Below are positions 9,596-18,568 of a stretch of DNA of 64,000 nucleotides, in pieces. The notes below the pieces were generated by a model. The model saw nothing but the letters and a program-made list of their open reading frames with translations. It did no database searches and was not told the origin of the DNA. The stretch's first letter is position 1, and each line of letters begins with the position of its first letter. Both the position numbers and the translations under genes were made by a program. The DNA lies in assembly GCF_001659985.1 (NCBI RefSeq), contig NZ_LYCS01000002.1:124001-188000 (forward strand), given 5' to 3'. Source of the DNA: Oceanobacillus sp. Castelsardo. GTDB lineage: Bacteria; Bacillota; Bacilli; Bacillales; Amphibacillaceae.

Positions 9596-9615
9596 TACTA
9601 TACAGGGGTATAGTA
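9596..9615 (+). promoter_or_regulatory. CsoR-type operator upstream of copB
   Basis: TACTATACAGGGGTATAGTA is a near-palindrome and shares the TAC-x2-TA-x2-GGGGTAT-x-GTA pattern of the two copper sites at 5678 and 6517. It lies 84 bases before the copB start. TATAGT or TATGAT around 9610-9619 could be the -10. Confidence 0.75.
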
Positions 9616-9698
9616 TGATATAGTATGGATAGAAGGATGAATAATACAGAAAATAATAGGAAATTCATCTAAATATCCATACCAAAGGAGGAGTAATA

Positions 9699-11870
9699 AT
9701 GAATAACAAAGGAAATGAAGAGAATCAACACAACCACAATAGGCATAGAGAACATGACCATCATAATCATAAACAACATGAGGAACAAGAACATCGCAGT
9801 CATCAACATCACAATCATGAACATGAAGATATGCATGGTCATCACAAACATGGACATGAAGAACACAAAAATCACGACCACAGTCATGAACATAGTGGGC
9901 ATCATGGTGGACATGGTGGACACGGCGGACATCACGAACATATGGTAGAAGATTTTAAGAAACGTTTTTGGATATCCCTAGTTTTATCAATTCCTATTTT
10001 ATACTTATCTCCAATGATTCAAATGCTGATTGGATATGAAGTAAATTTCACAGGTGATACCCTCTTACTTTTCTTGCTTTCCACGATTGTCTTTTTCTAT
10101 GGTGGAAAACCATTTTTACTTGGTGCATGGGATGAGTTAAAAGAGAAATCGCCTGCAATGATGATGTTAATTTCTTTAGCTATCATCGCCGCTTATGTAT
10201 ATAGCACACTGACAGCATTCTTTATCGAAGGCAGCGACTTCTTCTTTGAATTAGCTACTCTTATTGTAATTATGTTGTTAGGACATTGGATAGAAATGAA
10301 ATCCCTGATGGGTGCTTCAAAGGCACTGGAAGAGCTAATCAAGTTAATGCCAAAAGAAGCCCATAAACTGGACAAATCCGGAAATATTGTTGAGGTAACA
10401 GTCGAAGATTTACAACCGGGTGACCTGATTTTAGTTAAATCGGGTGAAAAGATTCCAATTGATGGTGAAATTTACGAAGGAGAATCTACCGTCGATGAGT
10501 CTATGCTTACAGGAGAATCTGTCCCTGTTGAAAAAGGACCCGGAATGGAAGCGATAGGTGGTTCCGTCAATGGTGATGGTGTATTAAAAGTTAAGGTAAG
10601 TAAAACAGGAAATGACACCTACCTATCCCAAGTTATTAAATTGGTAAGCGATGCAGAAAAATCGAAATCAAAGGCCCAAGGCTTTGCGGATATTGCTGCT
10701 AAGTGGTTATTCTATGTTGCTCTTGTAGTAGGGATTATAACCTTTGCAGTTTGGTGGACTAACGGGGATTTAGATTTTGCTTTGGAACGAATGGTTACCG
10801 TTTTAATTATTGCTTGTCCACATGCACTTGGTTTGGCAACACCACTAGTAACATCTAGATCTACTTCCATTGCAGCTAAAAACGGCTTGTTAATTCGAAA
10901 TAGAGTAGCATTTGAAAGTGCATTTAAATTGGACCGCGTGGTGTTTGACAAAACAGGTACACTTACGGAAGGTAATTTTGGTGTTACAGATATCCATCCA
11001 AGCGAGGGTATTAGTGAAGAAGAATTATTGAAATTAGCTTATTCTGTTGAAACACAATCAGATCATCCAATTGCTAAAGGAATTGTAAAAGAAGGAAATG
11101 ATCGTAATTTGAAAGCCTTTGATGTTAAGGATTATCAGAATTTAACTGGAAAAGGGTTAATAGCAAAAATAGGTAATGCTGAAATAGCTGTTATTAGTCC
11201 CGGTGCTATGAAAGCAAATAAAATTTCTTTTGATGAAAAAACATATGACCAACTGGCTTTACAGGGGAAAACAGTCGTATTTGTCCTTAAAGACAATGTC
11301 TTACAAGGAATGATAGCCCTAGCTGATATCATCCGTGAATCTTCTTATAAAGTTATTAAAGAATTAAATGACCGTGGCATAGAGACGGTTATGATGACTG
11401 GTGACAACACACGTGTAGCAAATTATGTAGGAGAAAAACTAGGTATTTCCAAAGTCATCGCTGAAGTACTTCCCCATGAGAAATCAAATAATGTGAAGTA
11501 TTTAAAACAAAATGGAAAAAAAGTAGCGATGATTGGAGATGGAATTAATGATGCCCCCGCCCTAGCGGAAGCTGATTTGGGAATTGCTATTGGTGCGGGT
11601 ACAGACGTTGCGATTGAAACAGCTGATGTCATACTAGTTAACAGTAATCCAGTAGACATTTTAAATATCATTAAATTGTCTAAGGCAAGTCGCAGGAAAA
11701 TGGTTCAAAATTTAGGATGGGCTGCTGGGTATAACATCATTGCCATTCCTTTAGCTGCAGGTGTATTGTACAATATTGGGTTTGTCATAACTCCTGCCGT
11801 CGGAGCCGCAGTTATGTCACTCAGTACCATTATTTGTGCAATAAACGCTCAATTATTAAAAATCGATTAA
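9699..11870 (+). CDS. copB: Copper-translocating P-type ATPase, CopB (CPH) type
   Basis: A 723-residue pump of the P1B-3 group, thought to export Cu(II), Cu(I) or silver. Instead of metal-binding Cys domains it starts with about 80 residues dominated by His, Glu and Asn, which probably gather copper. The transmembrane metal site is CPHALGLATP (about 372), which separates it from the CPC pump CopA. DKTGT lies near 416, with HPIAKG, TGDN and GDGINDAP downstream. AAAGGAGGAG seven bases before the ATG fixes the start. It is monocistronic, with a CsoR-type site before it and a strong terminator after it. It complements CopA in the same strain. Confidence 0.95.
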   Translation: MNNKGNEENQHNHNRHREHDHHNHKQHEEQEHRSHQHHNHEHEDMHGHHKHGHEEHKNHDHSHEHSGHHGGHGGHGGHHEHMVEDFKKRFWISLVLSIPILYLSPMIQMLIGYEVNFTGDTLLLFLLSTIVFFYGGKPFLLGAWDELKEKSPAMMMLISLAIIAAYVYSTLTAFFIEGSDFFFELATLIVIMLLGHWIEMKSLMGASKALEELIKLMPKEAHKLDKSGNIVEVTVEDLQPGDLILVKSGEKIPIDGEIYEGESTVDESMLTGESVPVEKGPGMEAIGGSVNGDGVLKVKVSKTGNDTYLSQVIKLVSDAEKSKSKAQGFADIAAKWLFYVALVVGIITFAVWWTNGDLDFALERMVTVLIIACPHALGLATPLVTSRSTSIAAKNGLLIRNRVAFESAFKLDRVVFDKTGTLTEGNFGVTDIHPSEGISEEELLKLAYSVETQSDHPIAKGIVKEGNDRNLKAFDVKDYQNLTGKGLIAKIGNAEIAVISPGAMKANKISFDEKTYDQLALQGKTVVFVLKDNVLQGMIALADIIRESSYKVIKELNDRGIETVMMTGDNTRVANYVGEKLGISKVIAEVLPHEKSNNVKYLKQNGKKVAMIGDGINDAPALAEADLGIAIGAGTDVAIETADVILVNSNPVDILNIIKLSKASRRKMVQNLGWAAGYNIIAIPLAAGVLYNIGFVITPAVGAAVMSLSTIICAINAQLLKID

Positions 11871-11892
11871 TGGAAATAAATAGTCTATATTT

Positions 11893-11930
11893 GGCTAAGC
11901 AAGTATCGTATTGCTTAGCCTTTTATTTTT
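11893..11930 (+). terminator. Terminator after copB
   Basis: GGCTAAGCAA pairs perfectly with TTGCTTAGCC around an eight-base loop, followed by TTTTATTTTT. A textbook intrinsic terminator 22 bases after the stop. Confidence 0.93.
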
Positions 11931-12056
11931 CTATAGGTAAATTTCTGTTCATAAATAGTACAAAGAATCTGCTTAATTTCTGCAAACTTGTAACGTAATC
12001 TAACAGAGAGTGTCTGTACCGTTATACTATATTTCTATAAGGAGTGATACATACTT

Positions 12057-12632
12057 ATGAGTTTGGAGGAAAAGAAAAAGAAGAAGAAAAATAAAAGGAA
12101 AAATCGATTAATTTTTAGAACTTCTATATTAATTGTAATGGTTGGAGCAATTATATTTGCATTAGTGTCTAATATACAAGCGGATAAAACCATTTATCAG
12201 GTCGGAGATGAAGCACCTGACTTTGAATTAAAGCAAATTAATAAAAATAGTGAATTAGAATCTATACGACTAAGTGATTTTAAAGGGCAAGGAATTATGC
12301 TGAACTTTTGGGGTACTTGGTGTAAACCGTGTGAGGATGAAATGCCTTACATGCAAGCACTTTATCCCGAATATAAAGAAAAAGGAATTGAGATTATTGC
12401 AGTTAGTTTAGATAGTACAGAATTGGTTGTAAATCGTTTTATTGATAAATATGATCTAACCTTTCCAATTCCCCATGATAAAACAGGAGAAGTAAGGGAT
12501 TTATACAAAATAGGACCAATTCCAAGTTCCATATTCATTAATCCGGATGGAAAAATTCAGAGAGTTGTAAATGGAGCCTTATCATTAGAGAGTTTGGAGA
12601 CTTATTTTAAAGAAATATTACCAAAACAATAG
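12057..12632 (+). CDS. Membrane-anchored thioredoxin-like protein (ResA/TlpA type)
   Basis: A 191-residue thiol-disulfide protein. A lysine-rich start (about 5-18) is followed by one membrane segment (about 23-42) and an extracellular thioredoxin fold. The active site is GTWCKPCEDEM (about residue 90). ResA reduces haem-binding cysteines of apocytochrome c, and TlpA relatives act in cytochrome oxidase or metal homeostasis. The next gene is CcdA, its usual electron donor, followed by CueP, so here it probably keeps surface copper-binding thiols reduced. Whether it is the housekeeping resA cannot be told; resBC are absent. Confidence 0.88.
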   Translation: MSLEEKKKKKKNKRKNRLIFRTSILIVMVGAIIFALVSNIQADKTIYQVGDEAPDFELKQINKNSELESIRLSDFKGQGIMLNFWGTWCKPCEDEMPYMQALYPEYKEKGIEIIAVSLDSTELVVNRFIDKYDLTFPIPHDKTGEVRDLYKIGPIPSSIFINPDGKIQRVVNGALSLESLETYFKEILPKQ

Positions 12633-12662
12633 ACTGCGATTTTCTAAAAAGGGGGATAAAAT

Positions 12663-13367
12663 TTGAATGAAATAAATATATTTCTAGCTTTTGGTGCTGG
12701 TTTCCTTTCTTTTATTTCACCGTGTGTATTACCACTATATCCAGCATTTTTATCTTATATTACCGGAATGAGCGTAAGTGAGATAAATGAAGAAAATAAA
12801 AAGATGAATAAAAAAGCTCTTTTACATACCGTTCTATTTTTACTAGGGTTCTCAAGCATTTTTATTATGATTGGTTTTACCACCTCTTATATATCGGAAT
12901 TTCTATTAACCTACCAAGATGCCATTAGACAAATTGGTGCTATTTTAATTATTTTCTTTGGACTAGTGATTGTTGGAATTTTTAATTTTAAATTTCTAAT
13001 GAAGAATAAAAAAATCACATTCAAAAATCGTCCCGGCGGTTATGTTGGTTCTTTCATCATAGGAATGGCATTCTCTTTGGGATGGACTCCTTGTACCGGT
13101 CCAATACTAGCTATTGTGTTATCATTAGCTGCAACAAATCCTGATGTTGGTATGATTATGATGATTAGTTATGTTTTAGGTTTTTCGATCCCATTTCTAT
13201 TATTGGCATTGTTTATTGGTAAAATTAAATGGATTAAAAAACATAGCCTAAAATTAATTAAAATTGGTGGATACATTATGATTTTCATGGGAGTAGCACT
13301 ATTCTTTGATTGGTTGACGAAATTAACTTCCTTCTTAGCTGGATGGTTTGGTTTTTATGGATTTTAA
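12663..13367 (+). CDS. ccdA: Cytochrome c biogenesis protein CcdA (thiol electron shuttle)
   Basis: A 234-residue protein with six membrane segments that carries reducing equivalents from cytosolic thioredoxin to surface thiol proteins. Conserved cysteines appear in SPCVLPLYP (about 21) and WTPCTGPIL (about 145), the redox pair of the family. The start is TTG at 12663 with AGGGGG upstream; no ATG fits. It lies 30 bases after the thioredoxin-like gene and is almost certainly co-transcribed. The pair CcdA plus TlpA beside CueP suggests a dedicated thiol-maintenance system for copper stress. Confidence 0.92.
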   Translation: MNEINIFLAFGAGFLSFISPCVLPLYPAFLSYITGMSVSEINEENKKMNKKALLHTVLFLLGFSSIFIMIGFTTSYISEFLLTYQDAIRQIGAILIIFFGLVIVGIFNFKFLMKNKKITFKNRPGGYVGSFIIGMAFSLGWTPCTGPILAIVLSLAATNPDVGMIMMISYVLGFSIPFLLLALFIGKIKWIKKHSLKLIKIGGYIMIFMGVALFFDWLTKLTSFLAGWFGFYGF

Positions 13368-13530
13368 AATATATTTCCCATAATTTATCTATTACATCTG
13401 CACGAATAATGCATATTTGAGCATTATAATTTGTCTTGTAGATTTAGTTACAATGTAGAATATCGTTTGTTTTACATGGTAGTATATATTAAGATTTAAC
13501 AAATTAGATGAAAGAGGAGTCGAACAATAT

Positions 13531-14058
13531 ATGAAAAAAGGATTAATGGCAGTTATTGGATTATTACTTATTTTAATAGTTGCTGCTTGTAGTGAAAGCG
13601 AAAGTACATCAAATGAAAAAGAACCACAAGATATCAAGAAAATGGTCCAAGAATACAGTGTCGGGGATTCCGATGATGTGTCTGCTTCTATTACTTCAGA
13701 AGAGCTTATTGTAACTGATATTGATAATAAAGAGACTACCTACGATCTTCCCGAAGATGAATTTTTTGTTTCCATCGCACCATTTGTTGAGACGACACAC
13801 CCTTGTACCAATCATAGCTTAACTGGTTGCCAAGGAGAATTAGTAGAAAAAGAATTTGATGTTTATATTGAAGATGAAGAAGGTAATGTAGTTGTGGATG
13901 AAACCATGACATCATTAAAGAATGGATTTATTGATTTTTGGTTACCACATGACAAATCATATAACGTGAAGATTCAATATGATGGAAAAACAGCTGAATC
14001 TGAGATTTCCACTTTTGAAGGTGACAATACTTGTATAACAACAATGCAGTTAATTTAG
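13531..14058 (+). CDS. CueP-family copper-binding lipoprotein
   Basis: A 175-residue surface lipoprotein. The signal ends in lipobox VAAC (about residue 21). The body has the CueP signature: THPCTNHSLTGCQGEL (about 89-104) and a late Cys in CITTMQL. In Salmonella, CueP binds periplasmic copper and supplies Cu to superoxide dismutase. Gram-positive members of this family are known, but less studied. Ribosome-binding AGAGGAG and the ATG at 13531 fit. It follows the CcdA gene by 163 bases, with a probable own promoter, and is followed by a terminator. The three conserved cysteines need to stay reduced, which gives a reason for the thioredoxin-CcdA pair beside it. Confidence 0.85.
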   Translation: MKKGLMAVIGLLLILIVAACSESESTSNEKEPQDIKKMVQEYSVGDSDDVSASITSEELIVTDIDNKETTYDLPEDEFFVSIAPFVETTHPCTNHSLTGCQGELVEKEFDVYIEDEEGNVVVDETMTSLKNGFIDFWLPHDKSYNVKIQYDGKTAESEISTFEGDNTCITTMQLI

Positions 14059-14140
14059 TGTTGATTGATTCTAGGATTCCTATACTTTTAAAACAAAAGA
14101 AATGAAAAAAGTGTGGATTTTATATGTGATACTTTCATTA

Positions 14141-14180
14141 GAATCGGGTCTTATCAAAGATAAGTAACCCGATTCTTTTC
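14141..14180 (+). terminator. Terminator after the CueP gene
   Basis: GAATCGGGT pairs with ACCCGATTC around a loop containing a second small stem (CTTATC/GATAAG), followed by TTTTCCTTT. Confidence 0.88.
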
Positions 14181-14277
14181 CTTTAGCTAATTATCTCCTC
14201 CTCACTTTTTATTTTTCTGCAGAATTTTTTTATATTTTCTTGTTATAATTCTTTAAAAAACATTGAGGTGTTTGTTT

Positions 14278-14613
14278 ATGTACGAAGATACTTCCCAAAA
14301 TAAACTAATTAATACAGGTTTATTTTGTATTCTAAATAAATCCCAGTGTATAACACTTCCAATTACTATTAGAAATTCACTGTCATTAATAGTAGGAGAT
14401 GAAGTTACAGTAAGTTTAACTACACACTCAAAAGAATTGATCATTAAGAAGCTGATTGGTGAAACAGTGGAAAACATAATGATTATTTCTAACAAAGGAT
14501 CTATTCGAATTCCAGAGGAAATAATGAGGACATTACATTTAAAAAGAGGAGTAGTGTTTCATATTTATGTTTCAATTGACGAATCATTCATTTTACTGAA
14601 AAAAAGATCATAA
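14278..14613 (+). CDS. AbrB/SpoVT-like transition regulator with two swapped-hairpin domains
   Basis: A 111-residue protein with two AbrB-like beta-hairpin segments. One (about 20-55) contains SQCITLPITIRNSL, the other (about 68-105) contains NKGSIRIPEEIMRTL. Single AbrB domains usually dimerise to bind DNA; a tandem arrangement in one chain is less common. GAGGTG eight bases before ATG 14278 sets the start, and a TATAAT at 14244-14249 could be the -10. It is a single-gene unit between terminators. Targets cannot be read from the sequence. An antitoxin role is possible, but no toxin gene adjoins it. Confidence 0.68.
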   Translation: MYEDTSQNKLINTGLFCILNKSQCITLPITIRNSLSLIVGDEVTVSLTTHSKELIIKKLIGETVENIMIISNKGSIRIPEEIMRTLHLKRGVVFHIYVSIDESFILLKKRS

Positions 14614-14645
14614 ATTAATAGACCCGTTCGCGTGAAATGGTAAAG

Positions 14646-14690
14646 AAGCACTAATTACAGTTTGGAGGTATACTGTTATCAGTGCTTTTC
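14646..14690 (+). terminator. Terminator after the AbrB-like gene
   Basis: AAGCACT...ACAGT pairs with ACTGT...AGTGCTT with a small internal mismatch, followed by TTTTC. The remaining bases up to 14944 hold no gene that I can see. Confidence 0.65.
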
Positions 14691-14944
14691 AATACAATAA
14701 ACTAATATTCTAATTACAATGATCTAAATCATCCAATGAAATGAATGACGCTTTTTTATTATTCGGAAATCATTTTATTATTAATTTATTTAGCAGGTAA
14801 TAAATATCGACAAATAAATCCCAAGTTAATCTGGGATAAATCTAATTACAACTATCATACCAATATTTTATTAATTTTCCCAACTAAAATAGTTTATATA
14901 ATTTTCTCTTCTTCTTCATAACGTTATTAAGACTTTTTCTATAT

Positions 14945-15484
14945 TTAATTATTTAACAAGTGCTGAAAATGTTGATAGGTCTTTACTTGTTCCTGAGCGT
15001 CTACATTGGGAACAAATGACCAACCCATACGATTGATAAAATCAGAATATCTTTTTTGAATTTCTAACTGTTGCAAAGCCATTTCCACATGGGCATTTCT
15101 AACATTTCTATTTTTCATTAATAAAGCAGAAGTATAATTTTCATTTTCATTTGACATCAATTTAGCACCAGCATGTGCTTCTAATGCAATCCATTTATCG
15201 TTGTATTTATTAATTCCCGTACCATCTGCTCTTTGGTTGCTTACATCATACATATTTAAATCCGGAACCTCAACATACTCATTATTATCAGGATTAATTA
15301 AAGATAACATTACCCTAACATGCGACATCATGACATTTATCTGGAGAGCAATAATACTTTTCAAATCTGGGTTTGTAGTGTTAATATGATAGACTTTTAA
15401 CTTATTTATCATTCCTTCGTGTGTAGACAAATGTTCGGCCATTAAGCCAAGGTCTACGGATGGTAAAGTTGACATATAACTCAC
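14945..15484 (-). CDS. Helical protein, possibly spore-coat (CotF)-like
   Basis: A 179-residue protein, predicted mostly helical, without signal peptide or membrane segment. Long amphipathic helices with repeated His and Met (for example LMAEHLSTHEGMINKL at about 14-29) recall ferritin-like and CotF-like proteins of Bacillus spores. I am not sure of the family. Its start at ATG 15484 has AAAGGTGAG just upstream. It lies between the AbrB-like gene and a membrane protein on the same strand. A role in the coat or in metal storage would both fit; neither is shown. Confidence 0.55.
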   Translation of the reverse strand: MSYMSTLPSVDLGLMAEHLSTHEGMINKLKVYHINTTNPDLKSIIALQINVMMSHVRVMLSLINPDNNEYVEVPDLNMYDVSNQRADGTGINKYNDKWIALEAHAGAKLMSNENENYTSALLMKNRNVRNAHVEMALQQLEIQKRYSDFINRMGWSFVPNVDAQEQVKTYQHFQHLLNN

Positions 15485-15536
15485 CTTTCATTAAATAAAA
15501 TCCCTTTAATTTATGCTGTTTAATGAAAATCTGTTA

Positions 15537-16097
15537 TTAATGCCCACTCTTATCTAGAGAGTGAAAATCGAGTGGATCAATGTAATTCAATACCAAGAAT
15601 AATATTGCAATGGTAAAAATCATTAAGAATGGATATTTAAAAAAGGAAAGAATTTGTTGGTTGGCTTGTTTACGAATCGATTCTTCTGCTGTATATAAAA
15701 CAAGTAACAAAACCATTGTTATCATCACAGCAATAATGTTAATGATTGCATTCGGCCTCGTCATTGCTACCATATCTCCTAGCATGGCTCCCATCATCCC
15801 CCCCATTAGTCCAGAGAGTATGCCATCAATGACAGCAGGAAGACCTATAGGTAATCCTGCTAAAAACCCAATAACCAATCCAATCAATATAGCGAAAATG
15901 GTTGATTTAAATAAATCACCATGATAGATGACGCCTAAAATAGTTCCCATTAGAATTCCTGCCGACATCCCTAATGACATGGATATCATCATTCCATACA
16001 TTTTTGTTACCCAATTTCGGTAATATGCTACATAAATAATGGTTGTTATAACTTGGGTGGCACACAACAAAAGTATAAAAAATAATGAAATTGACAT
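15537..16097 (-). CDS. Glycine-rich multi-pass membrane protein, function unknown
   Basis: About 186 residues with five to six hydrophobic segments. A central part is rich in Gly and Met (ILIGLVIGFLAGLPIGLP, then LSGLMGGMMGAMLGDMVAM), giving glycine-zipper-like helices. The start ATG 16097 has a modest GGGG upstream; an open frame to 16154 adds 19 residues but has no ribosome-binding site. Methionine-rich membrane helices could bind copper, but this is a guess. It is followed 53 bases later by the coat-like gene on the same strand, so the two may share a transcript. Confidence 0.6.
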   Translation of the reverse strand: MSISLFFILLLCATQVITTIIYVAYYRNWVTKMYGMMISMSLGMSAGILMGTILGVIYHGDLFKSTIFAILIGLVIGFLAGLPIGLPAVIDGILSGLMGGMMGAMLGDMVAMTRPNAIINIIAVMITMVLLLVLYTAEESIRKQANQQILSFFKYPFLMIFTIAILFLVLNYIDPLDFHSLDKSGH

Positions 16098-16285
16098 TAT
16101 TTCAACCCCAATCTTAGTTTGTCCACTTTTATTGTATTCACTGTTAACCCGCATTATGATATACCCATAGGAGGTTTATGTATTTAAAAATAAACATAAA
16201 AGAGTTAACTGCATAAAACTGTAATTTCATTATTAATGAGTTTAGATATTCCTTATGCTTAGTTAAGATAATAATATTTACTTAG

Positions 16286-16319
16286 CGAAAAACGCTCCAA
16301 GTTTTCAACTTAGAGCGTT
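16286..16319 (-). terminator. Terminator after the second sensor kinase
   Basis: On the minus strand AACGCTCTAAGTT pairs with AACTTGGAGCGTT (one wobble) around GAA, followed by TTTTCGC. It ends the regulator-kinase operon. Confidence 0.8.
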
Positions 16320-16375
16320 ACTAGGGTCTTATAGTTTGGTAAACTTCAAATAAATCACATTAAACATGCATTCCT

Positions 16376-17746
16376 TCAATGCTTTGGAAAAAGAATAGAA
16401 ACCTTCGTTCCAATATTTAATCTACTATCTATCTGAATTTTCCCTTGATGTGCATCTACTAATGCCTTCACAATGGACAATCCAATACCTATTCCACCTG
16501 TTTTCCTATCTCTGGATTTATCCCCACGATAAAACCTTTCATAAAGATAAGGAATATCTTCCTCAGCAATTCCAATCCCTTCATCTTTCACAAGGAAACC
16601 TATATAATCAGTAGAACCCTCTAGCTTTATCGATACCTTTTTTCCTTTTGGGGTATATTGAAGAGCGTTATTTATTATATTCATCAAAATCTGTGCAACA
16701 CGATCACGATCCGCTTTAAACCAATATTCTCTTTTAGGTTTTTGAATGTTTAATATAACACCTTTATCCTGAAATACTGACAAAAATTGCCCTTCCATTG
16801 AACGTAATATTTCACCTGCTTCTATATTAGTTTTGTTCAACTTTATTTGTGGATTTTCAGCGGCAAGTAACTCTTCTAATTCACCGACAAGGCGCACTAA
16901 ACGCATCAATTCATCATGACTTTGCTGCAACCTTTTTGGCGTTGGCTCAAATATCCCATCCTGAAAAGCTTCCATTTGACTTCTTAGTGTCGCAAGTGGG
17001 GTTCGTATTTCGTGAGCAAAATCAGCAGTAAACTGTTTACGAAGCACCTCTTCTTTTGATAATGATTCAGCAAGTCGATTAAACGATTCACCAAGTGGCT
17101 TCATTTCATTTGACAATTCCTTAACTGGTACACGCGTTCGCCATTTATGGTCTTGTAATTCTTGAATAGCTTTTGATAATTTTCGAAACCCAGTTGTTAG
17201 GCGCTTAGAAAACAATAGGCTAAACACGAACGCTAAAACAACTGTAACTATAATAGCAAGATAAATATTCGATTTAATTGTATTTAAAAAAGCAATGTCT
17301 TCCCCTATCATTTCCTTTGGGTAATAAACTTTCATATTGCCTATATGTCTTTCATCAAATGTTAAATCATAAGAATGTATCTGGTATTCCGTTTTCATAT
17401 CGGTTTCCGAATGCATCCCCATGCTATCCATCATTCCAAGCATCATCGTTGTATCAGCTATTATTTGTCCGTCTTCATCAGAAATTCTATAAAATAAATT
17501 ATCCGTCATAGCTTGTTGATGCATTAAATTTGTTAGTTGGTTATCAATAAGTTCCCCTGTTTCTTTATAAGAATTAATTGCTTCATTTTCTATAAGTTTA
17601 CTGCTTTCCTCTCTATTATTTTGTAAATATTCGTTGAATTGATCTTCAAACCCCCATAATATAGAGAAACTAGTAAGAAAAATACCACAAAGTGACACAA
17701 CTAATAGGTAAAACAGGATTTTAGAACGAAGTGTCAATCGACGCAT
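16376..17746 (-). CDS. Membrane sensor histidine kinase (second pair)
   Basis: A 456-residue kinase with transmembrane segments at about 10-30 and 160-182 enclosing an extracellular sensor of about 130 residues. The sensor contains TMMLGMMDSMGMHSETDM (about 106-123), a Met/His-rich stretch well suited to bind copper or silver. After a HAMP linker come AHEIRTPLATLRSQ, DEGIGI and GGIGIGLSIVKALV. GGAGGAAC before ATG 17746 sets the start and overlaps the regulator gene by 26 bases. Such a Met-rich sensor supports metal sensing more directly than in the kinase at 7450. Confidence 0.9.
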   Translation of the reverse strand: MRRLTLRSKILFYLLVVSLCGIFLTSFSILWGFEDQFNEYLQNNREESSKLIENEAINSYKETGELIDNQLTNLMHQQAMTDNLFYRISDEDGQIIADTTMMLGMMDSMGMHSETDMKTEYQIHSYDLTFDERHIGNMKVYYPKEMIGEDIAFLNTIKSNIYLAIIVTVVLAFVFSLLFSKRLTTGFRKLSKAIQELQDHKWRTRVPVKELSNEMKPLGESFNRLAESLSKEEVLRKQFTADFAHEIRTPLATLRSQMEAFQDGIFEPTPKRLQQSHDELMRLVRLVGELEELLAAENPQIKLNKTNIEAGEILRSMEGQFLSVFQDKGVILNIQKPKREYWFKADRDRVAQILMNIINNALQYTPKGKKVSIKLEGSTDYIGFLVKDEGIGIAEEDIPYLYERFYRGDKSRDRKTGGIGIGLSIVKALVDAHQGKIQIDSRLNIGTKVSILFPKH

Positions 17747-18437
17747 CAGATGTTCCTCCAAACTTATATCCCATCCCAAAAACAGTTAAAATATATTCTG
17801 GGTGACGAGAATCTGTTTCAATCTTTTTCCGAAGGTTTTTTATATGCGTATCAACACTTCGTTCATATCCTTCAAAATAAGTTCCATCATCCTGAATCTT
17901 TTCCAGTAAATCCAAACGACTGTAAACTCGTCCGGGATAGCTTGCCATAGCTATTAAAAGCTTATACTCAATAGGAGTTAGTGGGATGATCTGATTATTC
18001 AATGTGATTTCCTTCTTTAAAAGATCTATTGTTAGCTTTCCTTCATTGAACGATAAATGCTTTCCACTATTTATTCTTTTTAACCTACGTAAAATAGCCT
18101 TAGCCCTTATTACGACTTCTCTTGGACTAAAAGGCTTTGTAACATAGTCATCCGCCCCAATAACGATTCCGTTAATTAAATCGTCTTCTGTCGATTTTGC
18201 TGTTAACATAATGATAGGAACATCACTTTCATTTCTCGTTAATCTACATATCTCTTCACCTGATATATCTGGTAGCATAAGATCTAAAATAATAATATCC
18301 GGATTATTTTCTTTTATTTTTTTTAACGCTTCTATTCCATTAGAGGCAAGAATGGTTTCCCATCCCTCTTTTTCAAAATAAGCTTCTAACACTTCAAGAA
18401 TCATATCTTCGTCGTCAACAATAAGAATTTTAGTCAT
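17721..18437 (-). CDS. OmpR-family response regulator (second pair)
   Basis: A 238-residue regulator. Receiver: DDED at about 8-11, phosphorylated Asp in ILDLMLPD (about 52), and TKPFSPREV. Winged-helix DNA-binding domain from about 130, ending VFGMGYKFGG. It precedes and overlaps its kinase. The divergent gene at 18569, with a Met/His-rich secreted product, shares the 131-base intergenic region and is a likely target. Ribosome-binding AAAGAGGTGG is upstream of ATG 18437. Confidence 0.92.
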   Translation of the reverse strand: MTKILIVDDEDMILEVLEAYFEKEGWETILASNGIEALKKIKENNPDIIILDLMLPDISGEEICRLTRNESDVPIIMLTAKSTEDDLINGIVIGADDYVTKPFSPREVVIRAKAILRRLKRINSGKHLSFNEGKLTIDLLKKEITLNNQIIPLTPIEYKLLIAMASYPGRVYSRLDLLEKIQDDGTYFEGYERSVDTHIKNLRKKIETDSRHPEYILTVFGMGYKFGGTSDASIDTSF

Positions 18438-18568
18438 GTTAAACCACCTCTTTCATATAGTATCATCAATTAAAATGAAAATGATAATCTTCACAACTTC
18501 CACATAAGTTCACCACAAATTCTCCATATATGAAAGGTATGATGTAGTTAAGAAAGGAGATGTTTTAT

